64,000 nt of DNA from Actinoallomurus liliacearum (GTDB lineage: Bacteria; Actinomycetota; Actinomycetes; Streptosporangiales; Streptosporangiaceae). The notes under the pieces are model-generated. The model was not told the origin of the DNA and searched no databases. It was given only the letters and a program-made list of their open reading frames with translations. The translations under genes were made by a program, and so were the position numbers. Shown here piece after piece: positions 33,458-41,999 of this stretch. Location of the stretch: assembly GCF_039542035.1 (NCBI RefSeq), contig NZ_BAABHJ010000032.1, forward strand, positions 1 to 64,000, given 5' to 3'. Position 1 is the stretch's first letter. The number at the start of each line of letters is the position of its first letter.

Positions 33458-34600
33458 TCATCTTCGCCACTCGTCGAGGTGCAGGACCGATCCCCGGTCC
33501 GACGCCGGCGCGTTCCGCAGCGGGAGATCGCGGTGCCGCGGCTCGGGCGCGGGACGGACCGTCAACGGCAGGACGTCGGCGGTGGCCGGTTCCTCGGCCG
33601 GCGCGGCCGCGTACACCGGGACCTTGATCAACAGGAGGACCAGCGCGGCGGCCCCGGTGGCGGCCGCCGCCAGGGTGAGGACGCCGGGCAGCCGCGCGGC
33701 GGCGACGCCCACGCCGCAGAGCCCGGCGAGGCCCGCGGCGGCGCACAGGGTCAGGGCGACCTGCGGAACGGTGAGTCCCATCGCCCGCAGCCGGTGCGCC
33801 GCGTGGTCGGTGCCGGCGGTGAAGCAGGACAGGCCCGCGCGCGGGCGCGCGATGACGACGACCAGAGTGTCCACGGTGGCGACGAAGGTGAACAGGAGAA
33901 GCTCGGCGAGCCTGGCGGTCGCGCCGCCCGGAACCCGGACCAGCACGGCCGCGGCCGCCAGGAGGAAGCCGATGAACAGCGAGCCGGCGTCGCCCATGAA
34001 CATCCGCGCGGGCGCCCAGTTGTGCACGAGGAACCCCAGGCAGCCGGCGGACAGCGTGATCAGCAGCAGCGCCAGGCCGCGCTGGCCCTCGAGGTAGGCC
34101 GCGCCGGCGCTGAGGCAGCCGCCCGCGACGGCCACCGTCGCGGCCGTCCCGTCCATGTTGTCCAGGAGGTTGAAGGAGTTGGCGAGCACCACGATCCACG
34201 CCACCGTCACCACGGGGTCCAGCCAGTGCCCGAAGACGCCGATGCGTCCCCCGGCCAGGACGACCGCCGTGGCGGCGACGACCTCCACGACCAGCCGGAA
34301 CACCGGGTGCGTCGGTCTGAGGTCGTCGAGCAGCCCGACCAGCGCGACGACGACGGCGGCCACGACGAGGACCGTGATCCTCCGGTCCCAGTAGGGGATC
34401 GACACCGTTCCCGCCGCCAGGACGGCCACCGCGATCGCGACCCCGCCCAGGTACGGGGTCGGCCGGTCATGGGCCTTGCGGACGCCCGGCCGGTCGACGA
34501 TCCCGCGCCGCAGCGCGTACCGGCTCAGCCCGGCGCTCAGCATGTCGGCCAGCAGGAGCGCGCCGAGGGCCGCACCCGCCGCCGTCAGCCACGACGCCAC
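33458..34600 (-). CDS. MraY/WecA-family glycosyl-1-phosphate transferase
   Basis: About 380 residues with 10-11 helices and the family motifs: RPTPYLGGVAIA, GLLDDLRP (catalytic Asp pair), NSFNLLDNMDGTAA, FMGDAGSLFIGF and HRLRAMGL. Such enzymes attach a sugar-1-phosphate (usually GlcNAc) to undecaprenyl phosphate for wall polymers. The last about 60 residues are hydrophilic and Pro/Arg-rich. GTG 34600 (MASWLTAAGAALG) is chosen because the upstream frame (to 34696) is not membrane-like; neither start has a strong ribosome site. It ends 75 bp from the convergent CNNM gene. Confidence 0.85.
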   Translation of the reverse strand: MASWLTAAGAALGALLLADMLSAGLSRYALRRGIVDRPGVRKAHDRPTPYLGGVAIAVAVLAAGTVSIPYWDRRITVLVVAAVVVALVGLLDDLRPTHPVFRLVVEVVAATAVVLAGGRIGVFGHWLDPVVTVAWIVVLANSFNLLDNMDGTAATVAVAGGCLSAGAAYLEGQRGLALLLITLSAGCLGFLVHNWAPARMFMGDAGSLFIGFLLAAAAVLVRVPGGATARLAELLLFTFVATVDTLVVVIARPRAGLSCFTAGTDHAAHRLRAMGLTVPQVALTLCAAAGLAGLCGVGVAAARLPGVLTLAAAATGAAALVLLLIKVPVYAAAPAEEPATADVLPLTVRPAPEPRHRDLPLRNAPASDRGSVLHLDEWRR

Positions 34601-34835
34601 GGCCGCCCGCTCTCGACCTGCCTGATCGTGCCGGGCATGGCGCCCCTCCCGAGTCGGCCGACGGCCCCGCGGACGGATGCCACCGTCCGTGACCACTCCG
34701 GGAATCAGGCTAGAGATCGTCGATCAAAACCAGGGTCGCGCCGGCTACATGATCCGAGAAAGTCGGCCGGGCCGGCCGCTTCCCGATGAGTCCCGTATCG
34801 GCCTCCCCCACGTCCGCCGGACGGCCGGGCGGTGC

Positions 34836-34860
34836 GTTTAACCAGGTCGGCACCGGAAAT
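34836..34860 (+). promoter_or_regulatory. Possible stress-sigma (SigB/SigF-like) promoter of the hemerythrin gene
   Basis: GTTT (34836-34839), 15 bases, then GGAAAT (34855-34860) resembles the actinobacterial alternative-sigma pattern GTTT-N14-16-GGGTAT, about 49 bp before the start codon. The -10-like part matches four of six positions only. Confidence 0.3.
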
Positions 34861-34908
34861 GTCGCAATAGGCACATACGGGGAGACACAGGGGGGAAGGT
34901 ACCGCGAG

Positions 34909-35484
34909 ATGACTCAGCGACCTGAGACGATGCCGGAGAAGGACGCGGTCGATCTGCTGATCCGCCAGCACGAGGAGATCCGCCGCCTCTTCGAAGAGGT
35001 CGACCGGAGCACGGGCCACGCCCGCGAGGAGGCGTTCGAGAAGCTCTGCCGGTTCCTGGCGGTGCACGAGACGGCCGAAGAGGAGGTCGTGCACCCCCTG
35101 GCCCGCCGGGTCATCCCCGACGGCGACCGGATCATCGACGCCCGGCTGGAGGAGGAGAACGAGGGCAAGCGCGTCCTGCAGGCGCTGGAGAAGATGGGCA
35201 CCTCGGCGGCCGGCTTCGAACCGCTGTTCGCCGAGTTCCGCAAGTCCGTCCTCGAGCACGCCGAGCGCGAGGAGCACGAGGAGTTCACCCGGTTGCGCGA
35301 GATGGGCGGCACCGAGCTACGCGGACTCGCCGCGGCGATCAAGGCGGCCGAGGCCATGGCGCCGACGCACCCGCACCCGGGCGTGGAGTCCGCCACCAAG
35401 AACATCCTCATCGGCACGTTCGCCTCCGCCGCCGACCGGACACGGGACGTGGTCCGGAAGGCGCTCGGCCGCGACCGGAAGTGA
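34909..35484 (+). CDS. Hemerythrin-domain protein
   Basis: A 191-residue protein whose first 130 residues form a four-helix HHE domain: VDLLIRQHEEIRRLFEEV, LAVHETAEEEVVHPLARR, and FRKSVLEHAEREEHEEFTRLRE supply the His/Glu ligands of a di-iron site. Actinobacterial members sense or scavenge oxygen, nitric oxide or peroxide. The tail has HPHPGVES and a final basic segment. ATG 34909 was chosen for GGGGGAAGG upstream; the longer frame to 34786 is low-complexity. Confidence 0.88.
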   Translation: MTQRPETMPEKDAVDLLIRQHEEIRRLFEEVDRSTGHAREEAFEKLCRFLAVHETAEEEVVHPLARRVIPDGDRIIDARLEEENEGKRVLQALEKMGTSAAGFEPLFAEFRKSVLEHAEREEHEEFTRLREMGGTELRGLAAAIKAAEAMAPTHPHPGVESATKNILIGTFASAADRTRDVVRKALGRDRK

Positions 35485-35836
35485 CATGACGCCGCCGCTG
35501 GGCGGTGCACCCCAGATTTGGCGGAATAGGCGCGCTAAACGATTGTTTACTATTTGCGCTCTTGACGCTACCCACCGTCACCGGCACAGTTGAAGAGACC
35601 GTGCATTGCGGTCGATTCGGAATGCGATGGCGCATTTATCGCCAGTCACCTGACTCGGTCATCACGCGAGGGACCGGGTCGGACCGGCGATCCCGGCTCA
35701 GGCGAATCCGGGAGGGCGATCGGGAGACGATCCCGATCGCCCATCACGGCAGGGGTGTGCCCCTGCGCGCGGCCGACGGACGGATGCGCCCGCAGGGATG
35801 GTCCGGCCGTGGGACGGTCCCCCGGAGGCGGCGGGC
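35485..35836. promoter_or_regulatory. Intergenic region with an A/T-rich inverted repeat
   Basis: No gene seen. TAAACGATTGTTTA (35536-35549) is a 5-4-5 inverted repeat in a rare A/T-rich patch, followed by TTGACG at about 35561 that could be a -35 box, but no gene on the plus strand starts soon after. A strong hairpin at 35714-35742 is listed separately. Confidence 0.35.
35714..35742. terminator. Strong hairpin downstream of the MEDS/HATPase gene
   Basis: GGGCGATCGGGA (35714-35725) pairs perfectly with TCCCGATCGCCC (35731-35742) around GACGA. It lies between convergent genes and could serve both. Confidence 0.8.
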
Positions 35837-36763
35837 TCAGCGGTCCAGGGCGAAGTGGGCCTGGACGCGGGTGCCCTCGGCGGTGCGGGAGATGCGGACC
35901 AGGTCGGCGACCTGGTTGACCAGCAGGAGGCCGCGCCCGCCATGGGCGTCGGGGCCCACCGGCCGCCGCCCGGCCAGCGGGTCGGCGAGCCGGCCGGAGT
36001 CGCTGACCTCGCACACGACGTGCCCCGGCCGGGACCACACGCGCAGCGTGCCGCCACCGCCGCCGTGCACGATGGAGTTGGCGGCCAGCTCGTTGACCGC
36101 GAGCTCGAGGTCGAGCAGCCGATCGCCGCCGAGACCGCGCAGGGCCGCCTCCGCCATGGCGAAGGTGCGTACCTCGCCCAACCCGTCCGCGCCGAACTCG
36201 AGGGCCACCGTGTCCACGGGCTCCGGGCCCAGGTCGTTGTACACCTCGATGACCTTCTCTGGATCGAAGTCGGAACTGACGCGCTCGACGCCGCGCTCGA
36301 TGAGGACCGGGTGGGTCAGGGCCGCGTCCGCCAGCGTCCGCCGGTCGAGCTCCGCCGCGTCGTACGGGCACAGGATCGTCACCGCGCGCCCGGCGAAGGC
36401 CACGTTGATCAGGGCCTCGTGCTGGGCGCAGGCGGGATACTCCGTCACCGAGCGGCCGCGCCAGATGGGCTCACCGATGATCCGCACCCGCCGTCCGGGG
36501 TACGCGTCGACGAAACGCCGCAGAACACCGGGGATGATCCTGCCCGGGTTCCGTCCGGCCACGCTCATGTCGACGAAGCGCACCAGCCCGGCCGCGGCGC
36601 CCAGCCGCGCGCGCAGCAGCGCCAGCCGGCGCCCCGGAACGGCGATCGCCACCGGCTCGCCGACCTCGAGCCCGCTCCGCACGAAGGGCAGTGTCCCGGC
36701 GAGGTACTCCCGTTCACCGTGGTACAGCAGCGCAGGGTGGGAGAAGAGGGCGGGGGCGCTCAT
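35837..36763 (-). CDS. MEDS-domain regulator with HATPase domain (RsbA/anti-sigma type)
   Basis: A 308-residue protein. Residues 1-165 form a MEDS sensory domain (HPALLYHGEREYLAGTLPFVRSGLEVGEPVAIAVP, GRRVRIIGEPIWRGRSVTEYPACAQHEALINVAF); residues 190-305 an anti-sigma-type HATPase (LAVNELAANSIVHGGGGGTLRVW, DPLAGRRPVGPDAHGGRGLLLVNQVAD) with the N-box and a G-rich lid. No phospho-accepting His domain, so it likely acts as an anti-sigma or switch kinase. ATG 36763 has GAGG upstream and begins the MEDS domain. Confidence 0.88.
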   Translation of the reverse strand: MSAPALFSHPALLYHGEREYLAGTLPFVRSGLEVGEPVAIAVPGRRLALLRARLGAAAGLVRFVDMSVAGRNPGRIIPGVLRRFVDAYPGRRVRIIGEPIWRGRSVTEYPACAQHEALINVAFAGRAVTILCPYDAAELDRRTLADAALTHPVLIERGVERVSSDFDPEKVIEVYNDLGPEPVDTVALEFGADGLGEVRTFAMAEAALRGLGGDRLLDLELAVNELAANSIVHGGGGGTLRVWSRPGHVVCEVSDSGRLADPLAGRRPVGPDAHGGRGLLLVNQVADLVRISRTAEGTRVQAHFALDR

Positions 36764-36943
36764 CCCGGTCCACCTCGCTCGTCGGCCACTGAGGAACACT
36801 ACCGTGAGGTTACGTCCGAACGTCCAGGATAAGGCGACCTTCACACCGCTCAGCGATCTGGTCGTCACGCTCCCTCCTCCCCCGCTGCGCGCGGGCCCAT
36901 GACCACGGCCGCACCGGCGGGTTGCCGGTAGGGTCGAGGTGAC

Positions 36944-37357
36944 GTGAATCGTCTCGGCCAGGTGGGGAGGGTGACGGTGTCCGGTGAGCGGGCGCGCCGG
37001 CGGGTTCCGGCGATCCTCGTCTCACTGCTGCTGTTGCTCGGCGTCGGCGGCGGACTCGGCGCCGCCGCCTCCTCCCAGGGCGCCGATCGCCTGACCGCCG
37101 CGGTGGCGGCGACCGCGCCGTCCGCGGGCGCGGCCCCGGCCGCCGAGCACGGTCGGCACCTGCCCCGGCTCGACGAGCACCGGCAGGTCGGCAAGACGCC
37201 GCTGCGGGCCGTCGGCCCCGAGGGCATCTCGGCCTCGGCGGGACTGCCCGTCTGGTGGCGAGGGCCGCACCGGACCTCCTCCCGTACGCCGGCGGGTGAC
37301 CGGTCGACGCGGCGCGGCCGGGCGCCTCCGGTCCTTCTCCCGTACGCGTCGGCGTAG
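36944..37357 (+). CDS. Small exported or membrane-anchored protein, unknown
   Basis: A 137-residue frame with a basic N-terminus and one hydrophobic segment (RRRVPAILVSLLLLLGVGGGLGAAASSQGA) followed by Ala/Pro/Arg-rich sequence with no recognised domain. GAGG lies 4 bases before GTG 36944. The hydrophobic segment looks like a signal peptide or anchor; the rest may be disordered. Confidence 0.5.
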   Translation: MNRLGQVGRVTVSGERARRRVPAILVSLLLLLGVGGGLGAAASSQGADRLTAAVAATAPSAGAAPAAEHGRHLPRLDEHRQVGKTPLRAVGPEGISASAGLPVWWRGPHRTSSRTPAGDRSTRRGRAPPVLLPYASA

Positions 37358-37417
37358 CCGGACGGTCGCGAACCGCGCCGCCGGTCGTCGGCGCGCGTAC
37401 CCGGGTGTCCACTGCCC

Positions 37418-37585
37418 CGGAACACGGACGTGCCCTGCCGCATGACGGCTCGCGTGGCCGGATGTCCGCCTCCCGGAACGCGGATGTGTCCCGCCGCCTC
37501 CCGGAACGCGGATGTGTCCCGCCGCCTCCTGGAACGCGGATGTGTCCCGCCGCTTCCCGGAACGCGGGTGTGTCCCGCCGCGTGA
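37418..37585. repeat. Six tandem 28-bp units (minisatellite)
   Basis: Units begin at 37418, 37446, 37474, 37502, 37530 and 37558. Units 3, 4 and 5 are nearly identical (start CGGAACGCGGATGTGTCCCG); unit 6 has two or more changes and units 1-2 are divergent. The period is not a multiple of three, so it is not coding. It fills most of the 335-bp gap before the K+/H+ antiport genes. Confidence 0.88.
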
Positions 37586-37692
37586 CGGCGCGTCCGTTCC
37601 CGACCGTGCCCTGTCCGCGGGAGGCGTGCGCGTGCCGCCGTCCCGTGGGCCGCCGGTGTCCGACGCCGGCGCCCTGACGTGGAGAAACGACC

Positions 37693-37854
37693 GTGACCTA
37701 CCTCTTCCTCGCCATCGCCGTCCTCGTGGGCGGCGGGGTGCTCCTGATCGCCTCGATGTTCCGCCGCGACAACGCGCGGCTCGGTCTGCCGGCGCTGGCC
37801 GTGCTGATCACCGCGAACGTGCTGGCGATGGTCTACGCGGCCTTCGACCAGTGA
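37693..37854 (+). CDS. 53-residue two-helix membrane protein of the antiporter cluster
   Basis: GTG 37693 with GGAG 8 bases upstream opens a 53-residue frame, MTYLFLAIAVLVGGGVLLIASMFRR... LGLPALAVLITANVLAMVYAAFDQ, that is two membrane helices joined by a short basic loop. Its stop lies in GTGA, 36 bp before the regulatory-subunit start. A small extra protein also occurs in the Bacillus KhtSTU K+/H+ antiporter operon, so a subunit or regulator of the transporter is likely; no family is recognised. Confidence 0.7.
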   Translation: MTYLFLAIAVLVGGGVLLIASMFRRDNARLGLPALAVLITANVLAMVYAAFDQ

Positions 37855-37889
37855 CCCCCACTCCGATCGACGAGCCTGAGAGGACTCCT

Positions 37890-38372
37890 GTGGAGATCGA
37901 ACGCTGCTCCCTGCCCGGAATCGGCCTGCAACACGTGTTCACGACCGAACGCGGCCGACGTGTCGGGATCGTCTCCCACCACAGCGGCCGGCGTGACGTG
38001 GTCGTCTTCGACCAGGACGACCCCGACAGCGCGGCCACGACGATCGTGCTGACCTCCGAGGAGGCCGGCGCGGTCGCCGAACTCCTCGGCACCGCCCGCG
38101 TCGTCGAACGCCTGGCCGAACTGCACCGCCACGTCGAGGGCCTGGTCAGCCGGCAGGTCCCGATCGTCGCCGGCTCGCCGTACGACGGGCGGCCGCTCGG
38201 CGACACCCGCGCCCGCACCCGTACGGGCGCGTCCATCGTGGCCGTCGTCCGCGGCGGCGGCGTGGTCGCCAGCCCGCGCCCGGACTTCGTCTTCCAGGCG
38301 GGCGACATCGTCCTCGTGGTCGGCACCGCCGACGGCACCGCGGCGGTCGCCGCGCTGCTCGGCACGCGGTAG
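37890..38372 (+). CDS. TrkA-C domain regulatory subunit of a cation:proton antiporter
   Basis: A 160-residue KhtT-like protein: an N-terminal domain (MEIERCSLPGIGLQHVFTTERGRRVGIVSHHSGRRDVVVFD) and a C-terminal TrkA-C domain (VPIVAGSPYDGRPLGDTRARTRTGASIVAVVRGGGVVASPRPDFVFQAGDIVLVVGT). TrkA-C domains bind nucleotides such as c-di-AMP and gate the channel or antiporter. GTG 37890 has GAGAGGA 5 bases upstream; the alternative GTG 37851 overlaps the small membrane gene's stop. The antiporter gene follows 6 bp later. Confidence 0.88.
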   Translation: MEIERCSLPGIGLQHVFTTERGRRVGIVSHHSGRRDVVVFDQDDPDSAATTIVLTSEEAGAVAELLGTARVVERLAELHRHVEGLVSRQVPIVAGSPYDGRPLGDTRARTRTGASIVAVVRGGGVVASPRPDFVFQAGDIVLVVGTADGTAAVAALLGTR

Positions 38373-38378
38373 CCGCCC

Positions 38379-39551
38379 ATGCATTCGACGACCCAACTGA
38401 TCGAACTCGGCGCCATCATCCTGGGCCTCGGACTGCTCGGCGCGGTCGCGGTCCGGTTCTCCGTCTCGCCGATCCCGCTGTACCTCCTGGCCGGGCTGGC
38501 GTTCGGATCCGGTGGCGTGCTCCCGCTCACGACCAGCGAGGACTTCGTCTCGGTCGGCGCCGAGGTGGGCGTGATCCTGCTGTTGTTCACCCTCGGCCTG
38601 GAGTACACGGCCGACGAACTGGTGACCACGATGCGGACCTCGGCTCCGGTCGGCCTGTCCGACCTGGCGCTGAACGCCGTACCGGGCGTCGCCACCGCTC
38701 TCCTGCTCGGCTGGGGTCCGGTCGCGGCGGTGGCGCTGGGCGGCATCACGTACGTCACCTCCTCCGGGATCACCGCGAAGGTGATGGGCGACCTTGGCCG
38801 GCTCGGGAACCGCGAGACTCCCAGCGTGCTGTCGGTGCTGGTCTTCGAGGACCTGACCATGGCCGCGTACCTGCCGATCCTCACGGCGCTGCTGGCCGGG
38901 GCCGGGCTGCTCGGCGGCCTGTTCGCCCTCCTGGCCGCCGCGGTCACCATCGGCCTGATCCTGTTCGTCGCGCTGCGCCACGGCGACGTCGTGCAGCGCT
39001 TCGTGGCCAGCCCCAGCCGTGAGGTGCTCCTGCTGAAGGTTCTCGGTCTCACCGTCCTGGTGGCCGGGCTCGCCCAGCAGCTGCAGGTGTCGGCCGCCGT
39101 GGGGGCGTTCCTCGTCGGCATCGCGCTGTCCGGTCCGCTCGCGCACGACGCCCGGCAGTTGCTCAGTCCGCTCCGGGACCTGTTCGCGGCGGTGTTCTTC
39201 GTGTTCTTCGGCCTGCACACCGACCCGGCGGACCTGCCGCCGGTGGCCGGCATCGCGGCTCTGCTGGCGGTCGTCGGCGTGGTGACCAAGCTCGCCACCG
39301 GGTGGGTGGCGGCCCGCCGGGCGGGAGTGGGTCCGGCGGGCCGGCTGCGGGCCGGGACGGCGCTCGTCCCCCGTGGGGAGTTCAGCATCGTCGTCGCGGG
39401 CCTGGCGGTCGGTGCCGGCACGAACCCGCGCCTCGGGCCGCTCGCCGCGGCGTACGTCCTGATCCTCGCCGTCGCCGGGCCGCTGCTGGCCCGGAGCGCC
39501 GACTCCCTCGCCCGTGCCGTCGCCGCGTCCGGCGGCGGACGCCGGGCATGA
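38379..39551 (+). CDS. CPA2-family K+(Na+)/H+ antiporter, KefB/KhtU-like
   Basis: A 390-residue membrane protein with about 12 helices and the CPA2 features LLFTLGLEYTADEL, GITYVTSSGITAKVMGDLGRLGNRETPSVLSVLVFEDLTMAAYLP and VFFVFFGLHTDP. It lacks the C-terminal TrkA domains of KefB, which are supplied by the separate upstream subunit. Together with the small membrane protein it forms a KhtSTU-like unit for K+ efflux and pH control. Confidence 0.92.
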   Translation: MHSTTQLIELGAIILGLGLLGAVAVRFSVSPIPLYLLAGLAFGSGGVLPLTTSEDFVSVGAEVGVILLLFTLGLEYTADELVTTMRTSAPVGLSDLALNAVPGVATALLLGWGPVAAVALGGITYVTSSGITAKVMGDLGRLGNRETPSVLSVLVFEDLTMAAYLPILTALLAGAGLLGGLFALLAAAVTIGLILFVALRHGDVVQRFVASPSREVLLLKVLGLTVLVAGLAQQLQVSAAVGAFLVGIALSGPLAHDARQLLSPLRDLFAAVFFVFFGLHTDPADLPPVAGIAALLAVVGVVTKLATGWVAARRAGVGPAGRLRAGTALVPRGEFSIVVAGLAVGAGTNPRLGPLAAAYVLILAVAGPLLARSADSLARAVAASGGGRRA

Positions 39552-39725
39552 CCCCCGATCCGGCGGCACCCCGCCGCCGGTCACGGGGACGCCTCGAACC
39601 CGATCCGGCGGCACGCCGTGGCCGGTTCGCTCGCCGTAGGGCGGATCGATTACCTCTCCCGCGCTGGGACAGACTGGCGTAAGGAATCGAACGTCGACGG
39701 CCCGCGAGGGCCGAAGGAGCATCCG

Positions 39726-41375
39726 ATGGCGCATGAGCGTGCGGGGCGGCCCGCGCAGCCGGAAGACCTGGTGGACGTCGCGCGGCTGGTGACGGCCTAC
39801 TACGCGTACCAGCCCGACCCCGCGCGGGTCGAGCAGCGCGTGGCCTTCGGCACGTCGGGGCATCGCGGATCGGCGCTGAACACCGCCTTCAACGAGGCGC
39901 ACATCCTGGCGACCAGCCAGGCCATCTGCGAGTACCGCGCGGACCAGGGGGTCGACGGTCCGCTGTTCCTGGGGATCGACACGCACGCCCTGTCGGAGCC
40001 CGCGCGGGTGTCGGCGCTGGAGGTCTTCGCCGCCAACGGCGTACGGGTGCTGATCGACAGCCGGGACGGCTACACGCCGACGCCGGCCGTCTCGCACGCC
40101 ATCCTCACCTACAACCGCGGTCGCGAGTCCGGTCTCGCGGACGGTGTGGTCGTCACGCCCTCGCACAACCCGCCCGCCGACGGCGGTTTCAAGTACAACC
40201 CGCCGTCCGGCGGTCCGGCCGACACCGACGCGACCTCGTGGATCCAGGACCGGGCGAACGCGCTGATCGCCGAGGACCTGAAAGAGGTCAAGCGCATCCC
40301 GTACGCCCGCGCGCTCGCGGCGGACACGACCGGCCGCTACGACTTCCTCGGCGCGTACGTGGACGACCTGCCCTCCGTCCTCGACCTGGACGCCGTCCGC
40401 GAGGCGGGCGTACGGATCGGCGCGGATCCGCTCGGCGGCGCGAGTGTGGCGTACTGGGGCGAGATCGCCGACCGCCACCGGCTCGACCTCACCGTCGTCA
40501 ACCCGCACACCGACCCGACCTGGCGGTTCATGACGCTGGACTGGGACGGCAAGATCCGGATGGACTGCTCGTCGCCGTACGCGATGGCGTCGCTCATCGC
40601 GCGCAAGGACGAGTTCGCGGTCTCCACGGGCAACGACGCGGACGCCGACCGGCACGGCATCGTCACGCCGGACGGCGGCCTGATGAACCCCAACCACTTC
40701 CTCGCGGCCGCCATCTCCTACCTGTACGCCCACCGGCCCGAGTGGCCCGGTGACGCGGAAGTGGGCAAGACCCTCGTCAGCAGCAGCATGATCGACAGGG
40801 TCGCGGCCGGACTCGGCCGCCGTCTCGTGGAGGTCCCGGTCGGGTTCAAGTGGTTCGTGCCCGGTCTGCTGGACGGCTCGCTCGGGTTCGGCGGCGAGGA
40901 GAGCGCGGGCGCCTCGTTCCTGCGCCGCGACGGCTCGGTGTGGACCACCGACAAGGACGGCATCCTCCTCGCCCTGCTGGCCTCGGAGATCACCGCGGTC
41001 ACCGGCCGCTCCCCCAGCGAGAACCACGCCGAGCTGGTCGCGCGGTACGGCAACCCCGCGTACGCGCGCGTCGACGCGCCCGCGTCCCGTGCGGAGAAGG
41101 CGATCCTCAAGAGGCTGTCCGCCGAGCAGATCACCGCGGACACGCTCGCCGGTGAGCCGATCACCACGGTGCTCACCGAGGCTCCGGGCAACGGCGCGCC
41201 GTTGGGCGGCGTGAAGGTCTGCACCGAGAACGCCTGGTTCGCCGCCCGGCCGTCCGGCACCGAAGACGTGTACAAGATCTACGCCGAGTCCTTCCAGGGC
41301 CCGGACCACCTCGCCCGCGTCCAGGAGGAGGCCCGCGACCTGGTCAACGCCACGCTCGCCGCCGCCGGCTCCTGA
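39726..41375 (+). CDS. pgm: Phosphoglucomutase (alpha-D-glucose phosphate-specific)
   Basis: A 549-residue enzyme interconverting glucose-1- and glucose-6-phosphate, of normal length for bacterial Pgm. FGTSGHRG at 41-48, the phosphoserine loop TPSHNP with Ser146, the metal loop DADADRHG (GNDADADRHGI), GGEESAGASFLRRDG, and the phosphate-binding RPSGTEDVYKIYAESF at the end are all intact. ATG 39726 has AAGGAG 5-6 bases upstream; the longer frame to 39618 is not protein-like. A long palindromic terminator follows. It links the alpha-glucan genes of the window to central metabolism. Confidence 0.96.
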   Translation: MAHERAGRPAQPEDLVDVARLVTAYYAYQPDPARVEQRVAFGTSGHRGSALNTAFNEAHILATSQAICEYRADQGVDGPLFLGIDTHALSEPARVSALEVFAANGVRVLIDSRDGYTPTPAVSHAILTYNRGRESGLADGVVVTPSHNPPADGGFKYNPPSGGPADTDATSWIQDRANALIAEDLKEVKRIPYARALAADTTGRYDFLGAYVDDLPSVLDLDAVREAGVRIGADPLGGASVAYWGEIADRHRLDLTVVNPHTDPTWRFMTLDWDGKIRMDCSSPYAMASLIARKDEFAVSTGNDADADRHGIVTPDGGLMNPNHFLAAAISYLYAHRPEWPGDAEVGKTLVSSSMIDRVAAGLGRRLVEVPVGFKWFVPGLLDGSLGFGGEESAGASFLRRDGSVWTTDKDGILLALLASEITAVTGRSPSENHAELVARYGNPAYARVDAPASRAEKAILKRLSAEQITADTLAGEPITTVLTEAPGNGAPLGGVKVCTENAWFAARPSGTEDVYKIYAESFQGPDHLARVQEEARDLVNATLAAAGS

Positions 41376-41404
41376 CCCGCCTCCGTCGCCCCGCGCGTAC
41401 GCCC

Positions 41405-41438
41405 GCGCCGCGGCGCCCCGGCCGGGGCGCCGCGGCGC
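41405..41438 (+). terminator. 34-bp perfect palindrome after pgm
   Basis: The arm GCGCCGCGGCGCCCCGG (41405-41421) is followed directly by its exact reverse complement (41422-41438). With a 4-base loop the RNA forms a 15-bp G/C stem 30 bp after the pgm stop. Confidence 0.82.
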
Positions 41439-41449
41439 AGAATGAACGT

Positions 41450-41968
41450 ATGAGCGAGTCATCGACCGCGCACGGGGACAACCCGACACTGCCCGCGCTG
41501 CGGCGGCATTTCGAGGACCTGCGGGACGGCACCCACGGCGGCGTGGAGACGCGGGCGGACAAGGAGGAGCGGTTCGCCGACACGGTCGTGCTGCTCGCCC
41601 AGTACGCCCGCCGGGTGCTGACCGAGATCGACGAGGGCCTGTTGGAGGGGACGGGGCTGATCGACGAGAGCGGACTGCGGCGGACCGAGGACGGCGGGCT
41701 GACCGCCTCATGGACCCTGTCCTGGCCGGAGCAGCGCGCGGCGGGCGTCCGCCCGATCACGCTGAACGCCCACTTCGAGCGAGGTTTCCACCATCCGCAC
41801 CTGCGCGGCGCGACGGTGGGCGAATGGCCGCTCAACGTCTTCACCGACGAGCAGGCCGCCGCGGAGGTGGGCACGCTGCGCGCCATCGCGGCGGCGGACC
41901 TGCACAACCTCGTCTTCCAGCGCGACTACCGGCTGGTGCCCGCGATCACCCGTCCGGACGGCGGCTGA
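41450..41968 (+). CDS. Conserved-looking hypothetical protein
   Basis: A 172-residue soluble acidic protein with alternating helical and beta-like stretches (LPALRRHFEDLRDG, ADTVVLLAQYARRVLTEIDEGLLEGTGLID, TASWTLSWPEQRAAGVRPITLNAHF, HHPHLRGATVGEWPLNVFTDEQAA). I do not recognise it. It starts 11 bp after the pgm terminator and converges on the TetR gene. Confidence 0.65.
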   Translation: MSESSTAHGDNPTLPALRRHFEDLRDGTHGGVETRADKEERFADTVVLLAQYARRVLTEIDEGLLEGTGLIDESGLRRTEDGGLTASWTLSWPEQRAAGVRPITLNAHFERGFHHPHLRGATVGEWPLNVFTDEQAAAEVGTLRAIAAADLHNLVFQRDYRLVPAITRPDGG

Positions 41969-41975
41969 CCGCCGC

Positions 41976-41999
41976 GCCGCCGGGAGGTCAGCCGGCGGC
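41976..41999. terminator. Short hairpin between convergent genes
   Basis: GCCGCCGG (41976-41983) pairs with CCGGCGGC (41992-41999) around 8 bases, overlapping the stop of the TetR gene. A shared bidirectional terminator is plausible. Confidence 0.4.

Noticed and set aside
37418..37585. CRISPR array
   Set aside because: The 28-bp units are directly adjacent with no unique spacers and no cas genes nearby.
37833..41711. 1292-residue minus-strand frame opposite the antiporter and pgm
   Set aside because: Covers three well-identified plus-strand genes; sequence is low-complexity Arg/Gly/Asp.
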